Source of the DNA: Nostoc commune NIES-4072
GTDB lineage: Bacteria > Cyanobacteriota > Cyanobacteriia > Cyanobacteriales > Nostocaceae
Direction: 5' to 3'
Assembly (NCBI RefSeq): GCF_003113895.1
Contig: NZ_BDUD01000001.1
Location: forward strand, 6,500,792-6,564,791
DNA: 64,000 bases
Position numbers and translations under genes: made by a program. The notes beneath the pieces were generated by a model. It saw only the letters and a program-made list of their open reading frames with translations, ran no database searches and was not told the origin of the DNA. Below, one piece after another: positions 53,533 to 62,455 of this stretch (within the stretch, counting starts at the first letter, position 1; every line of letters starts with the position of its first letter).

Positions 53533-54921
53533 ATGTCTGCACTTAAACTGCCTAACGGCCCTAAAACTCACCCTTGGGTACAGACATATCAGTGGCTGAC
53601 TAATCCTTTAGAGTATATGGAAGCCTGTGCTAAACGCTATGGTGATATCTTCACTCTTAGGATTGGCCCAGTTTTTACTCCCCAAGTATTCATTAGTAAT
53701 CCCCAGGCAATTCAGCAGATTTTTACTACAGATCCAAAACAGTTGGACTCTGGTGAACACGCGGGTATTAAATCGCCTTTATTAGGACGGCAATCATTAT
53801 TAGCTCTAGAAGGTAAGCCTCACCAGCGCCAACGAAAGTTGTTGACACCCCCTTTACATGGAGAAAGAATGCTGGCTTATGGTCAGTTAACCCGTGACAT
53901 CACTGAGCAAGTGATTAGTCAATGGCAAGTTGGGGAATCCTTTTCAGTTCTGCCATCTATGCAAGAAATCTCCTTAGAGGTGATTTTGAAAGCTGTATTT
54001 GGTCTAACAGATGGTCCACGTTATGAAAAACTCAAGGAAGTGCTGCTGAAAATCCTGAATCCACAGCAACCTTTTATTACGGCAATGATGCTTGTTTTCC
54101 CATCACTGCAACGAGATTTAGGTTCTTGGAGTCCTTGGGGAAAATTTTTGCGTTTACGAGAGCAAATGGATGAACTCATATATGCTGAGATTCAAGAACG
54201 CAAACAGCAACCTGACCCATCTCGGACTGATATCCTATCTTTGATGATGGCAGCTTGTGATGAAGAGGGGCAGTCGATGACTGATGTAGAGTTACGCGAT
54301 GAGTTAATTACCCTCTTGGTGGCGGGTCACGAAACTACTGCAACTTCTTTAGCATGGGCTTTCTACTGGATTCACCATTTGCCAGAGGTGCGTGCAAAAC
54401 TACTGCAAGAACTAGATAGCCTGGGCGAAAACCCCGATCCAAATGCTATTTTGCGATTGCCCTATTTGAGTGCTGTTTGTTCGGAAACTCTACGCCTGTA
54501 TCCAGTGGCAATGTTGGCATTAAATCGCTTGGTTAAATCTTCGTTAGAAGTCATGGGTTATCAGTTAAATCCTGGTACTGTGATAATTCCCTGCATTTAT
54601 CTGACCCATCATCGAGAAGATTTATATCCCCAGTCGAAGCAATTTAAACCAGAGCGTTTTCTGGAACGGCAATTTACCCCTTTTGAGTATTTACCTTTTG
54701 GTGGCGGGAACCGTCGCTGTATTGGCATGGCATTTGCGCTGTTTGAGATGAAGGTGGTTTTGGCAACAGTGCTGTCTCGCTGGCAGATGGAGTTAGCTGA
54801 TAGCAAACCAGTGCAGCCAGCCCGTAAGGGGGCGCTATTGGGGCCAGGAGGAAGTGTACAGATGATAGTGACCGGGAAGCGTGAGCAAAATCAGGCAGTT
54901 CAGGAGACTAGTTTGGTTTAA
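53533..54921 (+). CDS. Cytochrome P450 (CYP110-like)
   Basis: 462 residues, complete. The heme-binding motif is FGGGNRRCIGMA with Cys396 as ligand, the I-helix is AGHETTATS and the K-helix is ETLR. No N-terminal membrane anchor, as in bacterial P450s. The sequence type fits CYP110, abundant in Nostoc and able to hydroxylate fatty acids and terpenes. No redox partner or terpene synthase is adjacent. It ends 25 bp before the convergent FkbM gene. Confidence 0.93.
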   Translation: MSALKLPNGPKTHPWVQTYQWLTNPLEYMEACAKRYGDIFTLRIGPVFTPQVFISNPQAIQQIFTTDPKQLDSGEHAGIKSPLLGRQSLLALEGKPHQRQRKLLTPPLHGERMLAYGQLTRDITEQVISQWQVGESFSVLPSMQEISLEVILKAVFGLTDGPRYEKLKEVLLKILNPQQPFITAMMLVFPSLQRDLGSWSPWGKFLRLREQMDELIYAEIQERKQQPDPSRTDILSLMMAACDEEGQSMTDVELRDELITLLVAGHETTATSLAWAFYWIHHLPEVRAKLLQELDSLGENPDPNAILRLPYLSAVCSETLRLYPVAMLALNRLVKSSLEVMGYQLNPGTVIIPCIYLTHHREDLYPQSKQFKPERFLERQFTPFEYLPFGGGNRRCIGMAFALFEMKVVLATVLSRWQMELADSKPVQPARKGALLGPGGSVQMIVTGKREQNQAVQETSLV

Positions 54922-54945
54922 AGCCAATGATTTATCATCAAGCTG

Positions 54946-55767
54946 CTAGCGCAAGGCATACAGATTAAAAATCTTAGAACCCTTGAAAATAGGTTCCTGC
55001 TCAATTGTAATTTTGCTCAATCCCTGTTCTTTTAGTAAAGTTGTAATTTTTTCAACTCTGCTATCAAAATCATGAACTTCAACGACCACTTGCTTGATTA
55101 TTTGCCAATGCGGTTCTTCTATGCCTAACAGGACATCTAACTCGCTTTTCTCCACATCCACTTTCAGTAAATCAATCTGCTGAATATTATGATTGCGAAC
55201 GATATCTGATATAGTTCTTAACTGGCAATTGACTGGTTCTATTTGAAAAGCTTTTTCTAATTTAAAGTCGAGAATAAACGATCTAAGGAATGGAGGAAGC
55301 CAACGGAGCCAACGAATAAATGGAGGAGCATCTTTGAGATTTTTCAGGACAGTCCTCTTTAATTGCTCGCGATCCTCCTTTAAGCCTTCTGGGTATGCGT
55401 TAGATAAAGGTGTAGCGTTGGGATAGTAAGCAAAGGTCATTATCTTTGCCTCCCTTGAAAGTCCACAGGGAAATACTCTGAGTTTTTCTGGATCAACACG
55501 TTGAGCATTAGCGTGCAGCACATCAAAAATAGCTGGGATAGGCTCGAACGCATAAACATTAACATTTTGATTACACAGATGATATACGCAAAGGGTAAAT
55601 AAACCAATGTTGGCTCCCACATCAAAAACAGTATCATCCTCGTGTAACTCTATCCCATTCCTGAAATATTCCTGGATTTGTTCGTAAAGAGTAAGTACTT
55701 CTTCTTCTCGCAAATAAAAGATTTTCATCCCATTGGGAAGTATCGTTTCGCAAGTTAAAGCTGTCAT
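54946..55767 (-). CDS. FkbM-family SAM-dependent methyltransferase
   Basis: 273 residues. SAM motif I is VFDVGANIGLFTL (near 46), with EPIPAIF for the next strand and IDLLKVDVEKSELDVLLGI as the FkbM signature. Such enzymes O-methylate sugars, glycolipids and natural products. The glycosyltransferase gene starts upstream on the same strand, with 56 bp between them, so the two are probably one transcript and may act on the same compound. Confidence 0.9.
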   Translation of the reverse strand: MTALTCETILPNGMKIFYLREEEVLTLYEQIQEYFRNGIELHEDDTVFDVGANIGLFTLCVYHLCNQNVNVYAFEPIPAIFDVLHANAQRVDPEKLRVFPCGLSREAKIMTFAYYPNATPLSNAYPEGLKEDREQLKRTVLKNLKDAPPFIRWLRWLPPFLRSFILDFKLEKAFQIEPVNCQLRTISDIVRNHNIQQIDLLKVDVEKSELDVLLGIEEPHWQIIKQVVVEVHDFDSRVEKITTLLKEQGLSKITIEQEPIFKGSKIFNLYALR

Positions 55768-55823
55768 ATATAAATCCCCAATGTAATAAAACTAAAGCAA
55801 CAATTCTCTGAAAAATTCCCGGA

Positions 55824-57104
55824 TCATTTAGCATCAGAAAGTACAGGCTTTCCTGTAGCAACGACTTGTTCCACAATATCAATGGCTCGACTCACACCCC
55901 CTGCTTTCTGAATCGCCTCTTGTAACCTAACTGCATTTTTTTTATAAGAATCTTCCGTTAGCACTTTTTGTATAGCGGCTCGCAACCGGGGAACATTCAA
56001 TCGATTTAGGGGAATCATTTCACCAGCACCAGCCCAAACTAAACGTGCTGCTACACCTGGTTGATCATTGGTAATTGGTATTGCCACCATCGGCACCCCA
56101 TTACTCAGAGATTCCAAAGTGGTATTCATGCCAGCATGGGTAATGGTGAGAGTAGCTTTTTGCAGCAATTCCAGTTGGGGTGCATAACCAACAACCAAGG
56201 GATTTCCGGGTAGCTCTTGCAGAGACTCTGGAGTTGCAGAACCACCTAAAGAAATAACTAATTGAGCATTTAATTCGTTACAAGCTTCGGCAAAAAAGTT
56301 GAAAATTCTCAATAGGCGATTTTGTACAGTCCCCATCGAAGCGTAAATTAACGGTTGCCCAGACAACTTTTCAAAGGGGAAAGATACGGGTTCCCTAGTG
56401 ACTGTGTGATGGTATGGCCCTGTGAAATGGAAACTATTGGGTAAATTCTCCCTTGGAAATTCTAACTCCGCAGGCTGTTGGCTGATCTGAGCTAGTTGAG
56501 AGTAAGAGTCGTTGGCACTAAAATGAGGGGGTAACTTCCATTCTCGGCGATATTCATCTATGACCTCCCTGATTGGTCGCCCAACATAGTTTAACAACTC
56601 ATAACCCACTCTGTTGCGTAACAATGCCCACCATGTTGAACTATAGCTCCAAGAGGTGTTAAAAGGTGGAACGCTGACATCCCGATTAATCATCATGGCG
56701 TTGCACACGCTGACAAACGGAATGCCTAAGAATTCTGCAATTGTTCCTCCTTCGGGTGAAACCTGGTCTACTAGTAGCGCCTCTACTCCAGCTTCTTTAA
56801 GGGCTTGTGGAGCTTCCCTAAGAAACATAGCCGCCATCTTCTCTATCCAAGCGATCGTATACCGTAATGCAGCTAATCCACTAAGTTTTCCTAGTTGGGC
56901 AAACAACTGCGCCATCACTCCACGGGGAAACTCAGACTCGCCAATTGCCCAAAATTCCAATCCAGCTGCTAGTGTCTTAGATTGAGCGTCAAGTATACCG
57001 AATAGGGTGACGCGATGACCACGTTTTTTAAGTTCATGCCCTAGCGTGGTCATGGGGTTGAGATGACCAGTTGCTGCCGGACAGATCAGTCCAAAATGAG
57101 TCAT
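55824..57104 (-). CDS. MGT/UGT-type glycosyltransferase (GT1 family)
   Basis: 426 residues. GT-B fold with the N-terminal acceptor domain (FGLICPAATGHLNPMTTLGHELKKRGH) and the donor PSPG-like motif THAGMNTTLESLSNGVPMVAIPITNDQP near residue 330. Members attach glucose or other sugars to small hydrophobic acceptors such as macrolides, carotenoids (CrtX-like) or flavonoids. It is upstream of the FkbM methyltransferase gene. Acceptor unknown. Upstream 94 bp is gene-free. Confidence 0.9.
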   Translation of the reverse strand: MTHFGLICPAATGHLNPMTTLGHELKKRGHRVTLFGILDAQSKTLAAGLEFWAIGESEFPRGVMAQLFAQLGKLSGLAALRYTIAWIEKMAAMFLREAPQALKEAGVEALLVDQVSPEGGTIAEFLGIPFVSVCNAMMINRDVSVPPFNTSWSYSSTWWALLRNRVGYELLNYVGRPIREVIDEYRREWKLPPHFSANDSYSQLAQISQQPAELEFPRENLPNSFHFTGPYHHTVTREPVSFPFEKLSGQPLIYASMGTVQNRLLRIFNFFAEACNELNAQLVISLGGSATPESLQELPGNPLVVGYAPQLELLQKATLTITHAGMNTTLESLSNGVPMVAIPITNDQPGVAARLVWAGAGEMIPLNRLNVPRLRAAIQKVLTEDSYKKNAVRLQEAIQKAGGVSRAIDIVEQVVATGKPVLSDAK

Positions 57105-57198
57105 AATTTCTGCTTCTGGTTAACTACAATGATGTATACCAGAAAACAGGTAGATAAGCATAGGCAAAGTAAAAAAAAATTTGCTGACTTAGAAGTGC

Positions 57199-58002
57199 CT
57201 ACTTGATTTTCAAGAATTTATCTAAAGCCACCACCATACTTGGCGGCCAACGGCGGATATTTTTTACCCAGTCGATATCTTTATAGCGGCTATCAAGTCC
57301 ATAAGCTGCTACCCAGTTGCTTTCGGCTTCACCTTGTTCTCCATTTACCCAATATGCAGCTGTGAGGGCGGCACGCACATCAGCAAATTTGGAGTATTTA
57401 CGGGCGATATTTCGCATTTCACGGATTGCTTGCTCTTTTTGACCTGTTTCATAAAGAGCGAGGGCATAGTTAGCACGGGCGAAGGCAAAATTTGGGGCTA
57501 TCTCATTAGATTTTTTGTAGTCTGCGATCGCATCTTCCCATTTTCCTAAACCTGTTTTGGCATTTCCGCGATTGTTATATGCCATCGCATCATTAGGATC
57601 GAGTTCTAAGACATGATTATAATCTGCGATCGCCGAATCCCATTTTCCCATTCCTTCCAACGCCGCACCCCTGTTCAAATAAGGATCGGTGACATTTGGC
57701 GCTAGTTCTATAGCTTTGTTATAATCTGCGATCGCTTCTTGTAACTTATTCTGACTCACCCGCGAATTTCCCCGGTTACTCCAGGCCCCTGCATTTGTGG
57801 GAAATTGCTCAATAATCTTTGTCCAATAAGTTTCAGCCGTCGCAAAGTCACCTTGATTCGTTGCTGCAAACGCTTGATTTGCCCACTCATCGCCTTGTTT
57901 TAACTGTTCTTGAGTAATGGGCGGTTGAGATTGTGCCATAACTGGAGTACCCCAGCCAAACACAAGTAACAGACTGAGAACAATACCAATCAACTTAATC
58001 AT
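57199..58002 (-). CDS. Secreted tetratricopeptide repeat protein
   Basis: 267 residues. A signal peptide (about 1-23, ending VMA-QSQ) is followed by four to five TPR units (e.g. AWSNRGNSRVSQNKLQEAIADYNKAIELAPN and AYNNRGNAKTGLGKWEDAIADYKKSNEIAPN). It is exported to the periplasm or thylakoid lumen, where TPRs bind protein partners. The C-terminus ends in WPPSMVVALDKFLKIK. Upstream is a short tandem repeat region. Partner unknown. Confidence 0.9.
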   Translation of the reverse strand: MIKLIGIVLSLLLVFGWGTPVMAQSQPPITQEQLKQGDEWANQAFAATNQGDFATAETYWTKIIEQFPTNAGAWSNRGNSRVSQNKLQEAIADYNKAIELAPNVTDPYLNRGAALEGMGKWDSAIADYNHVLELDPNDAMAYNNRGNAKTGLGKWEDAIADYKKSNEIAPNFAFARANYALALYETGQKEQAIREMRNIARKYSKFADVRAALTAAYWVNGEQGEAESNWVAAYGLDSRYKDIDWVKNIRRWPPSMVVALDKFLKIK

Positions 58003-58023
58003 CTAGGTTTACCTGTTTATCTT

Positions 58024-58078
58024 AAAGATGGGGCATGGGGCATGGGGCATAGGGCATGGGGCATGGGGCATGGGGCAC
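58024..58078. repeat. GGGGCAT short tandem repeat
   Basis: Seven or more GGGGCAT units between the TPR gene and the 21-bp tandem array. Confidence 0.85.
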
Positions 58079-58120
58079 TTGTACTCAGCGTTGCCGAAGT
58101 ATTGGGGACAGGAGTAGAGA

Positions 58121-58216
58121 AAAGACTCATTCACGAGTATCAAAGACTCATTCACGAGTATCAAAGACTCATTCACGAGTATCAAAGACTCATTCACGAG
58201 TATCAAAGACTCATTC
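58121..58216. repeat. 21-bp tandem array, 4.5 units
   Basis: Unit AAAGACTCATTCACGAGTAT plus C, four complete copies (58121, 58142, 58163, 58184) and a partial fifth at 58205. The copies are identical. It has no spacer, so it is not a CRISPR. It lies between the TPR gene and ruvB, with CCCAATGC repeats on its right (58214-58254). Confidence 0.9.
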
Positions 58217-58256
58217 CAATGCCCAATGCCCAATGCCCAATGCCCAATGCCCATAA

Positions 58257-59357
58257 TTACAATAATGACAACTGTTCATTAGGCGGCGTGAACCCCAAAT
58301 GCTTGTATGCTGCCTTTGTCGCCATCCTGCCGCGATGAGTCCGAGTTAAATACCCAATCTGCATAAGGTAAGGTTCGTACACCTCTTCAATTGTTTGAGT
58401 ATCTTCACCCGTCGCTGCTGCCATTGTTTCTAACCCCACTGGGCCGCCGTTAAATTGTTCAATTATTACACTCAGCATCTGGCGGTCTGTCCAATCTAAA
58501 CCGCAAGGATCTACTTGAAATAGTTGCAATGCCTCAGATGCAATGCTTTCATTAATCTCACCAGATATTTTTACTTCCGCATAATCACGGACTCGTTTGA
58601 GTAATCTATTAGCAATCCGTGGTGTACCGCGTGAACGACGGGCAATTTCTGTAGCACCATCTTCTGTAATAGGGGTTTTGAGTAATTGAGCGGTTCGCAG
58701 TACAATTTGAGTCAGTTCGTCAACTTCGTAAAATCGCAGTTTTTGAATTAAACCGAAGCGATCGCGCAGTGGTGAAGTTAAAGCACCCACACGAGTTGTA
58801 GCTCCTACTAAGGTAAACTTTGATAGCGGCAAACTTCTAATCCGAGCGCTGGAACCCTTACCAATAGTAATATCTAAGCGATAATCTTCCATCGCGGGAT
58901 AGAGAATTTCCTCCGTCATCCGTGAGAGGCGATGAATTTCATCCACAAATAAAATATCACCTGGTTTCATATTCACCAGTAGCCCGACAATATCCCGTGG
59001 ACGTTCTAGGGCTGGCGCACTAGTAATTTTGTAATTTACCCCCATTTCCGATGCTAAAATCATTGCCATTGTGGTTTTGCCCAATCCCGGCGGCCCATAC
59101 AACAGCAAATGATCCAGCACCTCACCACGAGACTTGGCTGCTTTGATGGCAATATCTAGCACATCCTTTAAATCTTTTTGCCCAATATAATCAGCAAATC
59201 GGTGTGGTCGAATACCCTCTTCCTGCTGTTCTTGTTCATCAATAGCAGCTTCAGGCTTCAAAATATTTTCTGTGGATGGTGCTTTCACCGACTCTCGAAG
59301 CTGCTTTGGTTCTCCGTTGGGTTCTGGAGGCTGTTTTTTCGAGGAGATTATCGCCAT
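58257..59357 (-). CDS. ruvB: Holliday junction branch-migration helicase RuvB
   Basis: 366 residues. AAA+ ring motor that drives branch migration with RuvA. The N-terminal 45 residues are an extension with low complexity. Then come [11 protein letters not shown], Walker [10 protein letters not shown], Walker B FVDEIHRL, sensor GATTR and the arginine-finger region DRFG. The C-terminal winged helix ends [13 protein letters not shown]. No ruvA or ruvC is nearby, normal for cyanobacteria. The upstream gap is repeat-rich. Confidence 0.96.
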   Translation of the reverse strand: MAIISSKKQPPEPNGEPKQLRESVKAPSTENILKPEAAIDEQEQQEEGIRPHRFADYIGQKDLKDVLDIAIKAAKSRGEVLDHLLLYGPPGLGKTTMAMILASEMGVNYKITSAPALERPRDIVGLLVNMKPGDILFVDEIHRLSRMTEEILYPAMEDYRLDITIGKGSSARIRSLPLSKFTLVGATTRVGALTSPLRDRFGLIQKLRFYEVDELTQIVLRTAQLLKTPITEDGATEIARRSRGTPRIANRLLKRVRDYAEVKISGEINESIASEALQLFQVDPCGLDWTDRQMLSVIIEQFNGGPVGLETMAAATGEDTQTIEEVYEPYLMQIGYLTRTHRGRMATKAAYKHLGFTPPNEQLSLL

Positions 59358-59381
59358 AATTCAGCTATCTACTTTTAAGGG

Positions 59382-59490
59382 ACTAGGGAGTGGGGAGTGG
59401 GGAGTGGGGGAGCAGGGGAGGCAGGGGAGGCAGGGGGAGAAAGAAGAACCAATGCCCCATGCCCCATGCCCAATGCCCCATACCCAATAC
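59382..59490. repeat. Short tandem repeats upstream of ruvB and hisF
   Basis: GGGGAGT, GGCAGGGGA and CCCCATG units fill the gap between the divergent ruvB and hisF genes. Confidence 0.85.
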
Positions 59491-59570
59491 GTGAAAATTT
59501 TAGTTTGAGAATACCCGCGCCAATTTAAAATTTAAATTCCGGTCAATTACCCAGAAGTACAAAAGTTATT

Positions 59571-60344
59571 ATGTTATCTAAAAGAATCTTACCGTGCTTA
59601 GATGTGAAGGCGGGACGGGTTGTAAAAGGAGTTAACTTTGTAAATCTCCAAGATGCAGGCGATCCGGTAGAGCTGGCCAAGGTTTACAACGAAGCCGGTG
59701 CTGATGAGTTAGTATTTCTGGATATTACAGCTACTCATGAAGACCGAGCTACTATTTTAGATGTGGTCTACCGAACTGCTGAACAGGTCTTTATTCCATT
59801 GACTGTGGGTGGTGGCATTCAATCCTTAGAAAATGTTAAAGCTTTGTTACGAGCAGGCGCAGATAAGGTTAGTATTAATTCTGCGGCGGTGCGTGATCCA
59901 GACTTGATTAATCGGGCAAGCGATCGCTTTGGTAATCAGTGCATAGTTGTTGCAATTGATGCCAGACGCAGAAATAACCCGGAAAATCCAGGTTGGGATG
60001 TGTATGTGCGGGGTGGCAGGGAAAATACAGGCTTAGATGCTCTACTGTGGGCACAAGATGTTGAAAAACGGGGGGCCGGTGAACTGCTAGTAACAAGTAT
60101 GGATGCTGATGGAACCCAAGCCGGGTATGACATTGAGATCACACGGGCAATTGCCAATGCTGTAGAAATTCCAGTCATTGCTTCAGGTGGTGCAGGTAAT
60201 TGTGAACATATCTACACAGCCCTAACCCAAGGCAAAGCTGAAGCAGCATTACTCGCATCCCTGTTACATTACGGACAATTAAGCGTAGCAGAAATCAAAA
60301 ATTACTTGCGCGATCGCAATGTGCCAGTAAGAACATTCTCCTAA
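59571..60344 (+). CDS. hisF: Imidazole glycerol phosphate synthase subunit HisF
   Basis: 257 residues. It makes imidazole glycerol phosphate and AICAR in histidine synthesis using ammonia from HisH. The (beta/alpha)8 barrel starts [18 protein letters not shown] with the catalytic Asp, and the second Asp is in [15 protein letters not shown]. Phosphate loops GGGIQS and ASGGAGN are intact. HisH is not adjacent. A small membrane protein gene follows after 99 bp. Confidence 0.97.
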   Translation: MLSKRILPCLDVKAGRVVKGVNFVNLQDAGDPVELAKVYNEAGADELVFLDITATHEDRATILDVVYRTAEQVFIPLTVGGGIQSLENVKALLRAGADKVSINSAAVRDPDLINRASDRFGNQCIVVAIDARRRNNPENPGWDVYVRGGRENTGLDALLWAQDVEKRGAGELLVTSMDADGTQAGYDIEITRAIANAVEIPVIASGGAGNCEHIYTALTQGKAEAALLASLLHYGQLSVAEIKNYLRDRNVPVRTFS

Positions 60345-60443
60345 TCCATCATTTACTGTTTAATGACATCCATCTAAGGTTAGACACACTTCCCTGAAAC
60401 GGTGTTAATATTATTTTACAAGTATTAACAAATATTAAAAAAT

Positions 60444-60638
60444 ATGTTGCTTCCTATTTTACTTTTTGATGTCGCCCTAGTGGCGTGGTCACTACACTTA
60501 ATGGAAAAAGCCTACGAGAGTAAAGAATTTTCTCTGATGTTGGCTGGTACATTAGTTGCTCTGGCTGCTGCTGCCATGTTAGTAGTTTACTTTTTGATGG
60601 GGCACTGTATGACCTATTTGTTGCAAGTATCGTTGTGA
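60444..60638 (+). CDS. Small two-helix membrane protein
   Basis: 64 residues with two hydrophobic helices (LLPILLFDVALVAWSLHL and LMLAGTLVALAAAAMLVVYFL) and a short charged loop (EKAYESKEFS). Probably a real conserved small gene, but its function is unknown. It lies between hisF and tRNA-Ala in the same direction. Confidence 0.65.
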   Translation: MLLPILLFDVALVAWSLHLMEKAYESKEFSLMLAGTLVALAAAAMLVVYFLMGHCMTYLLQVSL

Positions 60639-60732
60639 GTGTCCAGTGGTTGAGGAGATATTAAAAATTTATTTTTCACAAAAAGCTTGACAAAGTACCA
60701 ATAATCAAGCCATTATGTATAATGGATTTTAA

Positions 60733-60805
60733 GGGGTTATAGCGCAGTTGGTAGCGCACCTCAATGGCATTGAGGGGGTCAGCGGTTCGAATCCGCTTAG
60801 CTCCA
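60733..60805 (+). tRNA. trnA-GGC: tRNA-Ala(GGC)
   Basis: 73 nt without encoded CCA. Acceptor stem GGGGTTA / TAGCTCC (one G-U pair), D-arm GCGCAGTTGGTAGCGC, anticodon stem CCTCA/TGAGG with loop ATGGCAT, giving anticodon GGC, and T-loop GTTCGAATC. Reads GCC/GCU alanine codons. Discriminator base A. Confidence 0.97.
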
Positions 60806-60854
60806 TTCTTCACACCCTAACCTTCTCTATTAACTGAGAGGGTTATGAAAGTTT

Positions 60855-61952
60855 TCAGAAGGTTTTAAATGCTTGTTTACTTAGCCAGTCTCGAAAGTTG
60901 GAATGATAGAGACTGTAATGGGTTTCTGAGGCGATTTTTTGTTGTTGTAAGAACTCTAGCCAATTTTCTAGCACTTCTTCGACTTCATACTCATCAGTAT
61001 CAATGATTTGTGCGATCGCTGCGGCAGTCTGCGCTAAAGCTTCCACTGATATTGCTTTTTGCTGCTGTATTAAGACATTTAACACATCTGTGCTATGTTC
61101 CGTGTCTTGTTCGGGTGGAAACATTTTGTGTAAATGCTGCTGATAATATGCTTCTAAACCAGGCGGGAGTTGATTGGACTCGAAAGATTCCGGGTAGAAA
61201 TTGTCTGCGATCGCATCTATGATCTGGCTAACATACATAAAATTATCTTCGCTCAAAGTGGTGAGGCGATCGCTAAATTCTTGCTCATTAATCTGGTGAT
61301 TACTCAGCCAAGATTTAAGATTTGACCTCTCCCCCAACCCCTCCCCTTGTAGCGGAGGGGAGTAATCTTGTCCCCCCCTTCCCTCATAGGGAAGGGGGGT
61401 TAGGGGGGTTAGGTAATTTTGAATATAAGTTTGAATATCCCGCCGATTTTCTTCTGAATAATCTGCTAAATCAAGACTTTGTGACGGCGTTTCAATTAAT
61501 AAACCCGACTTCTCGCGCAAGAAAGGTCTACGAGTGAGGAGGAAATAGACTTTATCCGGGAGATAGCGGGGGAGATAAAACAGATTTGTACTGGGTGGTT
61601 GGCTGTTGCGGTCAATGCAATTCAACGCATCAATGGCAATTATCAGTTTTTGATGAGGTTCTAACTCATCGCTGATTTGCTGGAGAAGACTAGAGAAAAA
61701 CCAACTTCCCTCTGTGGCGTTATCTGGGAGAGAGGTGTAATTAAGCGAGTATTGATTAATGAGTTGCGTGCAGATATTGATGAGAAATTCGTCAGCACGA
61801 TTTTTACCCTCAAGTTCGGCATTGTAATAAATAACTTGAGGATTGTTTGTCACATATTTGGCGAGAATGGCACTTTTACCGCTACCGGGTGCGCCAATGA
61901 TGGTGAAGTAACCGTGACGATGGCGGTGGAGAAAGTTATTAATTGAATTGTT
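60855..61952 (-). pseudogene. Truncated STAND/NACHT-type ATPase
   Basis: The open frame runs from 61952 (after a TAA at 61953-61955) to 60855, but the usual start codon (GTG 61853) is after the P-loop. The P-loop GAPGSGKSAI and HRHGYFTIIG before it are readable in the same frame with no start codon. So the N-terminus is lost. The ATPase part has LIIAIDALNCID (Walker B) and FLLTRRP. A repeat insertion (PLTPLPYEGRGGQDYSPPL) lies in the middle, and the usual C-terminal WD40 or TPR is absent. Confidence 0.7.
61331..61413. repeat. Double-hairpin repeat inside the ATPase remnant
   Basis: Two hairpins in sequence, CCCCTCC...GGAGGGG and CCCCCCTTCCCT...AGGGAAGGGGGG. They code in frame for about 25 residues of Pro/Gly-rich sequence. 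Elements of this type are common between Nostoc genes, so this is an in-frame insertion. Confidence 0.7.
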
Positions 61953-61964
61953 TTAAAGTTCTAA

Positions 61965-62402
61965 CTACAGTTTCATTGCGTTGAGCTTGATTAATAATAA
62001 GAGAAGCCGCAGGTTGACCTTCTGAGGCTCAACTTTCACCCTCAGAGGCTCAACGTTGACCTTCTGAGGCTCAACTTTCACCCTCAGAGGCTCGATGTTG
62101 ACCTTCTGAGGCTCAACTTTCACCCTCAGAGGCTCAACGTTGACCTTCTGAGGCTCAACTTTGACCTTCAGAGGCTCGACGTTGACCTTCTGAGGCTCAA
62201 CCTTCACCCTCAGAGGCTCGACGTTGACCTTCCGAGGCTCAACTTTCACCCTCAGAGGCTCGACGTTGACCTTCTGAGGCTCAACCTTCACCCTCAGAGG
62301 CTCAACCTTCACCCTCAGAGGCTCAACTGCGGCAAATATTAACTTTGCAACCATATCAACAAGTAGAAACCCCATATATGCTTGGACATTAAAGATAGCC
62401 AT
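61965..62402 (-). CDS. Heptapeptide-repeat ORF, unknown
   Basis: 145 residues. After a hydrophobic N-terminal 25 residues (MAIFNVQAYMGFLLVDMVAK...) it consists of 15 heptads alternating VEPLRVK and VEPQKVN, and ends in LRLLLLLIKLNAMKL. Many differences between units are silent (GTT/GTC, AAA/AAG) or conservative (Val/Ile, Arg/Lys), which suggests past selection on the protein. It overlaps no other gene and starts 54 bp from the divergent GDSL gene. It could still be only a 21-bp repeat array with an open frame. Function unknown. Confidence 0.45.
   Translation of the reverse strand: MAIFNVQAYMGFLLVDMVAKLIFAAVEPLRVKVEPLRVKVEPQKVNVEPLRVKVEPRKVNVEPLRVKVEPQKVNVEPLKVKVEPQKVNVEPLRVKVEPQKVNIEPLRVKVEPQKVNVEPLRVKVEPQKVNLRLLLLLIKLNAMKL
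62013..62327. repeat. 21-bp tandem array, 15 units
   Basis: Units of 21 bp alternating in two types (GAGGCTCAACGTTGACCTTC plus T, and GAGGCTCAACTTTCACCCTC plus A), giving a 42-bp higher-order period. Units are imperfect, unlike the identical array at 58121. Contained in the heptapeptide-repeat ORF. Confidence 0.9.
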
Positions 62403-62455
62403 CTATGGTATAGAAATGTATAGAATCTTGTAAAGATATAAAATATAGTTGTTAA

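Noticed and set aside
58121..58216. Possible CRISPR array
   Set aside because: Repeats are directly head to tail with no spacers, and no cas gene is in the window. Simple tandem repeat.
58009..58338. ORFs on both strands of the repeat region before ruvB
   Set aside because: They consist only of GGGGCAT, 21-bp and CCCAATGC repeats. Open frames are a result of repeat lengths divisible by three or seven.
62013..62327. Possible CRISPR array
   Set aside because: Continuous 21-bp units without spacers, in one open frame.
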